The notes under the pieces were generated by a model. It saw nothing but the letters and a program-made list of their open reading frames with translations. It was not told the origin of the DNA and made no database searches. A stretch of 28,009 nt of DNA, taken from Leyella stercorea. GTDB lineage: Bacteria; Bacteroidota; Bacteroidia; Bacteroidales; Bacteroidaceae. The stretch spans positions 1 through 28,009 of the forward strand of contig NZ_JAHQUY010000043.1 of NCBI RefSeq assembly GCF_019052365.1. Reading direction: 5' to 3'. The position numbers and the translations under genes were made by a program. Of this stretch, positions 7,508 to 14,103 are shown piece by piece; the stretch's first letter is position 1; every line of letters starts with the position of its first letter.

Positions 7508-8650
7508 CTATTTCCTTTTCTCTTTCCCATTTACAAGGTAAACAAACGTCCCATACTTCAGCTTCACTTTGTTCTTCTTGATAGCCTTGCTGATGGCATT
7601 GCTTGTCTTCTGGTAGGCATTGGTCACGGCTTGCATTCCCCATTGCGAGAAACTGTTGTTCGCTCCACTCTGGTCGATGTTCATGTTGCTCTGCATAGCA
7701 CCGCTCGCCACATCTTTCGTGGTCTCACGGAACTGGCTGCCGGGGACATACAGTCCCTCCAGTCCGTCCGTGTCATAAAGCGAAAGCGAAACCTTTATCA
7801 GCTCGTCATCCACAAGGATGGAGTTGATGCTACCCTTCACTCGCTGCGAACCGAAACCGCTCATGGTGGCATAGAGGTACGACCCTTTCTTCACCACGGT
7901 CTCACCAATCTCAATATCGTCCAACAGTCTCAGCCGCACCCTCGACCCGTCCGTAGCCTTCACGTCCTCGTCAATGATGGCCTTGATGAGCTTTGGCTCA
8001 TGCTCGTTCTGCGTCAGGGTGTTGAAATAGTCCGAAGTCACCTTCACCTTCTTCACCACCTCCTGTGCCTTGTCCTCCTCGTCCAGTGCCTTCACCGCCT
8101 TGCTGTCCTCGGCAATCTGACCTTTCACCTCAATCTGCTCCTTGGGAGGCCCAGCCTGTGTGGTATCCTGGGCCACGGGGGCAACTGCCGCCTGTCCTCT
8201 CAGCCTCGCTTCGGCGAGTGCCTTGTTGAGTGCTTCGAGTGCTTCCGCTTCTCGCGCCTTGGCATCGGCCACTTCGGCTGCATCGTCCTTCTCTTCTGCC
8301 TGACGGACGAGTTCCGCAAGGTCTTCTTCTGTGTACTTGGATTCATACGCTTCTTTCTCTTCTTCGTTGTCACGCTCAATGTTATCAACAGCCGAATAGT
8401 CTGCTATGCGACCATACGACTTCGCCATGTTCTCATACTTGCCACCGATGCCGTCACCATTCTTAATCTGCGCTCCGGGCAGGTTGGGGTTCAGAAACTC
8501 GGTGGTCTGCAGGTTCTTGTCCTGCGTTTCCGCCACCTCCGTATTGAACATGTCAAAGACAAAATAGCCTGTGGCAATCAACGGGATGTACACGATGGCT
8601 GGCAGCATGTACTTCGGCTGACGGAAGTTTATCTTATCTGTTATTCTCAT
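7508..8650 (-). CDS. traM: Conjugative transposon protein TraM (VirB10-like)
   Basis: A 380-residue protein with a short cytoplasmic N-terminus, one membrane segment at about 16-35 (PAIVYIPLIATGYFVF) and a long charged, alanine/glutamate-rich periplasmic spacer at about 85-190. A conserved C-terminal domain follows, with VRLRLLDDIEIGETVVKKGSYLYATMS...GSQRVKGSINSI and YDTDGLEGLYVPG. This is the layout of TraM in CTnDOT-like elements, analogous to VirB10, which spans the envelope and gates the channel. The start overlaps the traL stop by 17 bp. The C-terminal FVYLVNGKEKRK is typical of the family. Confidence 0.92.
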   Translation of the reverse strand: MRITDKINFRQPKYMLPAIVYIPLIATGYFVFDMFNTEVAETQDKNLQTTEFLNPNLPGAQIKNGDGIGGKYENMAKSYGRIADYSAVDNIERDNEEEKEAYESKYTEEDLAELVRQAEEKDDAAEVADAKAREAEALEALNKALAEARLRGQAAVAPVAQDTTQAGPPKEQIEVKGQIAEDSKAVKALDEEDKAQEVVKKVKVTSDYFNTLTQNEHEPKLIKAIIDEDVKATDGSRVRLRLLDDIEIGETVVKKGSYLYATMSGFGSQRVKGSINSILVDDELIKVSLSLYDTDGLEGLYVPGSQFRETTKDVASGAMQSNMNIDQSGANNSFSQWGMQAVTNAYQKTSNAISKAIKKNKVKLKYGTFVYLVNGKEKRK

Positions 8651-9053
8651 CGCTGTCTGATTTTGATGTTACTGACTTGTCTCGATTCTCCTCGTTGGTT
8701 CGATGCGTCACGGGAGGAGTGATGCAATGGGCTGCATTCATCATCTGCTTCATGCGCCCTTCCTGCCGCTCGATGGCACTTGCAGCCTCCGTCCGATGAC
8801 CGTAATACCGCACCATCCTGTAGATGTTGATGCCGAAGCACGTGGCGACAAAGCCGAAGACGATGACGAGAAACAGCGTCTTGTGGGCATTGGCAAAGCC
8901 TTGCACCTTAGCCGCCGCACGGTCTATCCTCGCGGTCTTGGCAAACTTGCGCCCTGCCGCCACCTCCTTCTCATACCGCTTCTTGTACTTGGGGTCGTTC
9001 TTGTCGGGCATATCCTCGCCCACAAGCATCCGTCTGATTCCTTTTACACTCAT
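8634..9053 (-). CDS. traL: TraL-like small membrane protein
   Basis: A 139-residue protein at the traL position, between traK and traM. It has a basic N-terminal half (residues 15-50, many Lys/Arg), one membrane segment at about 57-78 (LFLVIVFGFVATCFGINIYRMV), then a short charged tail with an arginine/glutamate stretch. Similar one-membrane-segment proteins of about 100-140 residues occupy this slot in Bacteroidetes ICEs. Sequence similarity to CTnDOT TraL is not obvious by eye, so the name rests mainly on synteny and topology. Its stop lies inside traM, which implies translational coupling. Confidence 0.65.
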   Translation of the reverse strand: MSVKGIRRMLVGEDMPDKNDPKYKKRYEKEVAAGRKFAKTARIDRAAAKVQGFANAHKTLFLVIVFGFVATCFGINIYRMVRYYGHRTEAASAIERQEGRMKQMMNAAHCITPPVTHRTNEENRDKSVTSKSDSDENNR

Positions 9054-9065
9054 ACCGCTAGGATA

Positions 9066-9680
9066 TTAGAAGTTTGACTTCGACTTCTGCTCAATATCCT
9101 TGTTGAGCAAGGTTCTCCAGTTCGTGATGAGCAGTCCATGAGGATTGTTCTCCGTCCTCGGCACGCGCTTCACCTGTCCCGCCGTCACCAATTCACGCAT
9201 CAGAATATTGCTCCTTCGCTCTATCCTTTGCCTACCGTAGTAGGTGAACTCCATCTTCTCCTTGTTGAACTTGATGCTGTCGCAAAAGATGCTGAACACG
9301 GCACTCGTACCCATGATATTGTTGTAAAAGCCCTTTTCCTTCAGCGTATTGTACTGCGCCAAACCAGTTTCATCGACCAAATACATCGCCTTCTCCATCG
9401 AATAGCGGATGTACTTGTCATCGGGAGCAAGCGTAAAGAAGTAATGGTGGAACATCTCGATATGGCTCTTTGCCTCCACATCCAGCGTTTCCTCCATCGT
9501 GGTGCGGTTCACCAGTATGGGCACGTTGCCGTCCAATACATACACCTTTTGCTGCGCGTCCGTCACCATGCAGCGCGCCGTCCAGATGCTCGACACCGAG
9601 ATGATGATGCAGCCCATGAGGAACGCAGAGCAGATGATGCCCACCAGCTTGATTTTGTTTTCTAAGTTCTTGATTACCAT
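9066..9680 (-). CDS. traK: Conjugative transposon protein TraK (VirB8-like)
   Basis: A 204-residue bitopic protein: residues 1-12 cytoplasmic, a membrane segment at about 12-32 (VGIICSAFLMGCIIISVSSIW), then a periplasmic domain with VEAKSHIEMFHHYFFTLAPDDKYIRYSMEKAMYLVD, the signature stretch of TraK/VirB8-like proteins. The C-terminus has YGRQRIERRSNILMRELVTAG. VirB8-like proteins assemble the inner-membrane part of the type IV channel. It starts 3 bp after the preceding 133-aa gene and ends 12 bp before traL. Confidence 0.92.
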   Translation of the reverse strand: MVIKNLENKIKLVGIICSAFLMGCIIISVSSIWTARCMVTDAQQKVYVLDGNVPILVNRTTMEETLDVEAKSHIEMFHHYFFTLAPDDKYIRYSMEKAMYLVDETGLAQYNTLKEKGFYNNIMGTSAVFSIFCDSIKFNKEKMEFTYYGRQRIERRSNILMRELVTAGQVKRVPRTENNPHGLLITNWRTLLNKDIEQKSKSNF

Positions 9681-9683
9681 ACG

Positions 9684-10085
9684 TTACTGCTTGTTTGAGG
9701 TCTGATTTCTCTTCATTCTCACATATTCACGGTGCAGGATGGTGTATATGTCCTTCTCAACTTCTTCCACCAGTTTGGCGTAATACTTGATGCAAGCCTC
9801 TACGTAGATGCCTTCGTATTTCAGTTGGATCCACACCCACCAGATGTCACGTTCACGTCTCCGTCGATTTCTGTAGATTTTGGCACGATGCAAGCGATAA
9901 CTCAGGTAATCTACCATAGGCACTACATACTCGTCGTTATCCTCAAAGCCTTCTGCCATCTCCTCATACTGTGGGTCGATGTAGTTGTTTTCGGAATTGA
10001 AAAACTCTTCCTTTGCACGCTTGTTGGCAAACGCCATGAATTTCTCATCTTTGAGCCAACGCTCAATTTCATTTTTTGCTTTCAT
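9684..10085 (-). CDS. Hypothetical 133-aa charged protein in the tra operon
   Basis: No family recognised. The protein is highly charged with many aromatic residues: an acidic N-terminal half (YEEMAEGFEDNDEY at about 40-53), a run of arginines at about 72-78 (YRNRRRRER), then IWWVWIQLKYEGIYVEACIKYY. There is no signal peptide or clear membrane segment, so it is probably cytosolic. It lies between traJ and traK, 3 bp before traK, and is preceded by palindromic repeat copy C. The CTnDOT backbone as I know it has no equivalent here. It may be cargo or a regulatory or accessory factor. Confidence 0.6.
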   Translation of the reverse strand: MKAKNEIERWLKDEKFMAFANKRAKEEFFNSENNYIDPQYEEMAEGFEDNDEYVVPMVDYLSYRLHRAKIYRNRRRRERDIWWVWIQLKYEGIYVEACIKYYAKLVEEVEKDIYTILHREYVRMKRNQTSNKQ

Positions 10086-10115
10086 TTTTCTTGATGGTTA
10101 CTTTTATTTGTTTCA

Positions 10116-10143
10116 ATAGGAGGTGCGGTGACTCACCGCACAC
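10116..10143 (+). repeat. Palindromic intergenic repeat, copy C (perfect palindrome)
   Basis: In the gap between traJ and the 133-aa gene. Positions 10123-10141 form a perfect 9-bp stem, gtgcggtga and tcaccgcac around a single c, preceded by ataggag. It is the best-formed member of the family seen at 269, 1573 and 2101. On the transcript it carries caccgcacctcctat-like orientation with cacctcct. Confidence 0.7.
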
Positions 10144-10150
10144 TCACATG

Positions 10151-11281
10151 TTATCTCATCACGGTCGCCATGGTTCCCGTAGCCGTCATCTTGGCTTGTT
10201 GTGCCACGCCCTCGCCGAAGTTTCGGGTTGAGAAGGCGGTGTCGCCCTCTGGTATCATCCATGCCGCAAGGTCGGGCACGAGGTTCAGGCATTTCAACGC
10301 CACGATGCTCGCTGCCATCAGATAGCCTGCCGAGAAGAACGAGTTTTGCAGATAGGCTGCCATCGTCTGCTCACTGGCGGTGATGGCCGTCAGGTTCTCT
10401 ACCTGTATGCAGAGCACAATATCAAACAGCAACAGGACGTAGAAACCGACAAAGTAGAGCATGGCTCCGTAGAAATGAACTGTCAAATAACGGGTTAGCC
10501 ACTTCGCCCACGCTCCTTCCCACTTGGGCAGCAACGAAAATGCCCATTGTATTGGACCGAATATAGTGAGCATTCCGAGCAATATCTGCTGACAGTATAT
10601 CGTCGCCCACCAACCGATGCGGAACACGATCAGGGCTATCAGCATCACTATCTTGTCGATGCCCACCACGGCCCCTGCCGTCAGTGAGGTGAACCACAGT
10701 TTGCTGGCATCCTTCTCCATGTTGGTCACTTCGTCCACGCCCGTCTGCTCCATCGCCGCCTCTATCAGGTTGGGGTCTGATGTGCCCTTATGCGCCACGT
10801 CTGCCTGTGCCTGGAGGTCAGTGTACATCGAGTCCCTGACATATACCAACTGCTGCACCTCCTCAAACTTGTCGGAAATTTGGGTCGCCTCTGCCTCATA
10901 GAGGTCGTGGGTGTAACTGCCGATGCAATTGGGAATATAGGATAGAAAATCCAATACGCACCAGCTGCTGCCGCTGTTGGTCATGCCTGTGTCAGCAGGT
11001 GGGTACCACCAACAGAGGATGATGCTCACCACCAAGGGCTTGAACAGTTTCATCACGTCCAACGGTTCGTTCTTCACCATCATCTTGTAGGCCATGCTTG
11101 CCGCCACGATGATAGAGAACAGTGCCGCCAATGCCATACACATTTGGAGGATCCACCAGAACGGCCCTTGTGAGCCTGTGAAGGTGGCATCGGTCAGGAA
11201 CTCGTTGGTCTGGAATATCACATCGTCAATCTCCTCTTCGAGGATGTTGATGCCGAAATCGCTGAGTATGTTGTCTGCCAT
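10151..11281 (-). CDS. traJ: Conjugative transposon protein TraJ (VirB6-like)
   Basis: A 376-residue polytopic inner-membrane protein. Hydrophobic segments lie at about 42-66 (WWILQMCMALAALFSIIVAASM), 82-93, 205-228 (AGAVVGIDKIVMLIALIVFRIGW), 232-252 (QQILLGMLTIFGPIQWAFSL), 272-292 and 318-333. Conserved family features include the tryptophan-rich ILCWWYPP stretch and LLGMLTIFGPIQWAFSLLPKWEGAWAKW. It would be the VirB6-like conduit subunit. The start ATG overlaps the TGA of the upstream 133-aa gene by one base. The C-terminus is alanine/threonine-rich, as is usual. Confidence 0.92.
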   Translation of the reverse strand: MADNILSDFGINILEEEIDDVIFQTNEFLTDATFTGSQGPFWWILQMCMALAALFSIIVAASMAYKMMVKNEPLDVMKLFKPLVVSIILCWWYPPADTGMTNSGSSWCVLDFLSYIPNCIGSYTHDLYEAEATQISDKFEEVQQLVYVRDSMYTDLQAQADVAHKGTSDPNLIEAAMEQTGVDEVTNMEKDASKLWFTSLTAGAVVGIDKIVMLIALIVFRIGWWATIYCQQILLGMLTIFGPIQWAFSLLPKWEGAWAKWLTRYLTVHFYGAMLYFVGFYVLLLFDIVLCIQVENLTAITASEQTMAAYLQNSFFSAGYLMAASIVALKCLNLVPDLAAWMIPEGDTAFSTRNFGEGVAQQAKMTATGTMATVMR

Positions 11282-11682
11282 CAGTGCCTGGTTCTATTGT
11301 TGATAATCTCTTTGATAAACTCTATGCCTTTCGGTGTCCATGACAGATAGAAGTGGTAGAAGCAGCGCATCCTGCCTGTGACATATACCGCAATGCCCTT
11401 GTCCTGAAGGTCTTCACGCAGTTTCCACATTCCATATTCCTTGGTGATGATGCCTTCCTCTTTGAGGGTCTTCACAATCTTGCCGTAGTAACTTCCGACA
11501 TATTTGTGAAGCTTTGACATTGAAACTACCTCTAAATCAGATGGCATATAATGCTCATCAACGATGGGTGTCCTGCCGATAACGCTGATTCGCTTCGGCA
11601 TCCTTGACATCTCCAACTGCCACTTGCCGTTTTTCCTCTTGGCGGCATAGAGACGTAACTGTATTTTTGATATTGATTCCAT
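11281..11682 (-). CDS. Stand-alone KilAC/ANT-like DNA-binding protein
   Basis: A 133-residue basic protein. Residues 55-122 (MSKLHKYVGSYYGKIVKTLKEEGI...FYLSWTPKGIEFI) follow the same pattern as the C-terminal KilAC domain of the adjacent antirepressor: a helix-turn-helix-like xxLxxYYGxxxxxxxKxLKExxI, a W-hydrophobic strand, then WTPKG versus WTQKG. It lacks the BRO-N half. It could be a truncated paralogue, a dominant-negative partner or a separate regulator. Its stop is fused to the traJ start, so it is co-translated with the channel protein. The domain match was made by eye and is moderately secure. Confidence 0.6.
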   Translation of the reverse strand: MESISKIQLRLYAAKRKNGKWQLEMSRMPKRISVIGRTPIVDEHYMPSDLEVVSMSKLHKYVGSYYGKIVKTLKEEGIITKEYGMWKLREDLQDKGIAVYVTGRMRCFYHFYLSWTPKGIEFIKEIINNRTRH

Positions 11683-11697
11683 AGCTATTTCTTTATT

Positions 11698-12528
11698 TTA
11701 TGTTCTTTCGATAACAGGAATGACTCCCACGCTCTTCAGTTTCTCATAGAGGAAGCGGCGACCTTTCTGTGTCCATTTGGTGTTCATGCGCACATCCTCC
11801 GTACCGTCCTTGTGTTTAATGAGGTAGGTCTCGCTGGTCACATAACCGCAGTCCTTGTAGTCGGCATACAGAATCCACTGCTTGCCACGCTGATACTGGA
11901 TGTTCATCTCCTTCAGACGTCGGTTGAAGCGGATGGACGACTCGCCATAGTCCTGTGCTATCTGTGTGACCAGGACACTGCTCTTCGTGGCAAGGATGAT
12001 GTCAAGGTAACTCACCTTGTCCTTCATCTCCGTCACCTCCTGTTGCAGGTCATCCACCTTGGATCCCAACTCAACGATGCGTGTCCTTTGGTGTTCACAC
12101 TCCTGTTCGACAAGCAGACGCTTTTGTCGTTCTTCCTTCAGATTGACTGCTAACCGTATCAGGAAGTCTGGCTCTGCCAATGCCTTCTCGATGGTCTGCT
12201 GTGTCATATAGGCACCATGCTTGCGGATAGAGGGGAGCACCTCCGATGTCACCCACTTGCGGAAACGTTTGGCTTCGGGTTTGCGACTGTCAAGGATGAC
12301 ATCATACAGTCCGTCTTCATTGATAAAGTTTGTAACCTGTTCTCTTCCAAGACTATCCGAGATGGGGTACTTTGAAAGTACATCATCCGAAAGTCGTTGT
12401 ACCAACTTGCTGGTTTTTAGTCCAAGAACTCTTGCCACATCAGCCAAACAGAACAAGGGTTGCTCTGGTGTTCCTGTGGTTCGGACTGCTCCAAATTCCT
12501 CGTTGTTGAAAATCTGAATATCGTTCAT
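11698..12528 (-). CDS. Phage-type antirepressor (BRO-N plus KilAC)
   Basis: A 276-residue protein. Residues 1-105 are a BRO-N/Bro family domain: LFCLADVARVLGLK, FINEDGLYDVILDSRKPEAKRFRKWVTSEVLPSIRKHG. Residues about 135-175 are a coiled coil. Residues 178-262 are a KilAC/ANT domain: VTQIAQDYGESSIRFNRRLKEMNIQYQRGKQWILY and WTQKGRRFLYEKLK. Such proteins usually counteract CI-like repressors in prophages. It sits within the tra operon, 42 bp after the 254-aa gene and 15 bp before the stand-alone KilAC gene. It may control transfer or act on prophage or element repressors. Family firm; target unknown. Confidence 0.9.
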   Translation of the reverse strand: MNDIQIFNNEEFGAVRTTGTPEQPLFCLADVARVLGLKTSKLVQRLSDDVLSKYPISDSLGREQVTNFINEDGLYDVILDSRKPEAKRFRKWVTSEVLPSIRKHGAYMTQQTIEKALAEPDFLIRLAVNLKEERQKRLLVEQECEHQRTRIVELGSKVDDLQQEVTEMKDKVSYLDIILATKSSVLVTQIAQDYGESSIRFNRRLKEMNIQYQRGKQWILYADYKDCGYVTSETYLIKHKDGTEDVRMNTKWTQKGRRFLYEKLKSVGVIPVIERT

Positions 12529-12571
12529 ATCTCTATGCTGTTTTGTGATTATTTCTTCTCTTCCCTTATTT

Positions 12572-13336
12572 CTATCTGTTCACACTTTCTTCACCCTCAC
12601 CGCTGTTGGCATCATCGCCGTCAGTGCCTGTCGAGCTCCTCACGCCCTTCATGTTTTCCTGCCAACGGCTCTTGGCATCGCTGATGATGCTGCCTTTATG
12701 TACTACACGGTCGTTGGTGGCTGCCAAGAGGGCGGTAGTCTGGCTTTGGGTGTTGAGCTGCACAAGGTATTTCAGTAGTGTCTCGTTCTGTGTCGTCAGG
12801 TCGGCATAGATGCTAAGATACTGCCGCTTTCTCTGTGCATTGGGCATATAGGCATCCTTGGTGGCTTTCACGGCACACTGGTACATATTGTACAGTTCCT
12901 CCCACCGACGCTTGTCGTTGATGGTGCCTCCTGTAGGGATGATATGGTCTATGTTCGCCTTCATCTTGTCCAACTGACCGTTGATCTTGCTGCTTTCGGC
13001 AAGCCAGGCGAGGTCTATCTGTCGGTCGGCTACGTTCAAGGCTTCCACCTCAGCACGCTTGGTGAGGGCAGAGTCTATCTTCTCCGCATCATCTACTTGG
13101 TTGTAGAGGTTGATGCCGGCAAGAGTGCGGAAACCTAACTTGTTCTTCTCTGCCGCTGTCTTCTTATAGTTGTTATGTAACAGCCAATAATAGAACTCAG
13201 GGGTGAGAGAACCGCCACCTGTCTCCATCACCGTTATCTGGTTCTGCTTGGAGGAGTCGTGGTTGTAGGTCACGCTCTGGGCTGTGGCTTTGATGGTGGT
13301 TGCTACCGCCATGATGAGTATCATTGTCTTCTTCAT
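12572..13336 (-). CDS. Secreted 254-aa tra-operon protein (DUF5045-like)
   Basis: A signal peptide is evident at residues 1-20 (MKKTMILIMAVATTIKATAQ). The mature N-terminus VTYNHDSSKQNQITVMETGGGSLTPEFYYWLLHNNY resembles a domain I recall from Bacteroidetes ICE proteins (possibly DUF5045; not checked). The rest is predominantly helical with coiled-coil character (residues 75-225) and has a disordered acidic tail (TGTDGDDANSGEGEESVNR). It lies between the 241-aa secreted protein and the antirepressor, within the stretch that separates traG and traJ. A periplasmic accessory to the channel is the likely role; this is inferred from position only. Confidence 0.65.
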   Translation of the reverse strand: MKKTMILIMAVATTIKATAQSVTYNHDSSKQNQITVMETGGGSLTPEFYYWLLHNNYKKTAAEKNKLGFRTLAGINLYNQVDDAEKIDSALTKRAEVEALNVADRQIDLAWLAESSKINGQLDKMKANIDHIIPTGGTINDKRRWEELYNMYQCAVKATKDAYMPNAQRKRQYLSIYADLTTQNETLLKYLVQLNTQSQTTALLAATNDRVVHKGSIISDAKSRWQENMKGVRSSTGTDGDDANSGEGEESVNR

Positions 13337-13363
13337 GTCCGTTCTTCTTTTGTTTACAATCCG

Positions 13364-14089
13364 TCAATAGTCAAGTTTTCCTGCCACTTTCCATCGGCTG
13401 AAGGCATCTTCCAGTATCTCTTCCTTCGTCCTCGTCCGATACACCTTCTCCTTCCAATAGCCCATGCGCAGCTGCACATACCGCCATGTCTGGAAGTAGG
13501 CTTGGTTCAGATGTTTTTCTATCAGGTCCAACGAATTGTTGATATTGTCCAACACCATCAGCAGGTCGGAAGTTGAACAGGCTGCCGCTCCTGTGGCATA
13601 CAACACGAGGTCGTTGACGCTATGGTAGAGTTGGCTTCCTTCGTTGTATATGTTGTCGATGGCTTTCTTGTTGATGCTGATGAGCATCGTGTCAGCCAGT
13701 TCGATGTGTTTCCGCTTGATGACCTTATCATTGAAGTCCTCCAACAGGTTCTTGTAGTCACTGATGCGGTCGCTCACCGTCTGGTAGGTGCTCTTCACGT
13801 TCAGCACCGTGCGCAACGACTGGTACATCACATCGATGATGTCGAAGGCCCGGGTGTATTTGTCCAAATCCACATTCAGTTCCTTGTATTTGCCCACCTC
13901 TTCACTGCTGTATTCATGCAGCAGTTGATTGCTGTACTCCAAAGTGCTGCGTGCCAGCAAGAGGCTGCGCTGCTTCTTGTGGTCGTTGATGTATGCTTCC
14001 ACCGATACCGCATCGAATCCCCATTGCGCCAAGGCTGTATTGGGGAAGAGGGTAATCAGCAGGAGAGCTATGATGATGGTATGTCTCAT
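13364..14089 (-). CDS. Secreted 241-aa helical protein at the TraI position (VirB5-like?)
   Basis: A signal peptide covers about residues 1-21 (ending NTALAQ), and the mature protein starts QWGFDAVSVEAYINDHKKQ. The body is almost entirely helical (for example YKELNVDLDKYTRAFDIIDVMYQSLRTVLNV), much like the TraI/DUF4141 proteins between traG and traJ in CTnDOT, which are compared with VirB5 minor pilins. By eye the sequence does not align well with TraI, so I leave the gene unnamed. The start lies 14 bp after the 846-aa gene ends, and it is followed by the 254-aa gene. Confidence 0.62.
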   Translation of the reverse strand: MRHTIIIALLLITLFPNTALAQWGFDAVSVEAYINDHKKQRSLLLARSTLEYSNQLLHEYSSEEVGKYKELNVDLDKYTRAFDIIDVMYQSLRTVLNVKSTYQTVSDRISDYKNLLEDFNDKVIKRKHIELADTMLISINKKAIDNIYNEGSQLYHSVNDLVLYATGAAACSTSDLLMVLDNINNSLDLIEKHLNQAYFQTWRYVQLRMGYWKEKVYRTRTKEEILEDAFSRWKVAGKLDY

Positions 14090-14103
14090 TCTCCGTTCCT
14101 CCC

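Noticed and set aside
7631..8722. 363-codon open frame antisense to traM
   Set aside because: It is a shadow of traM, with arginine/histidine/leucine-rich composition and no recognisable domain.
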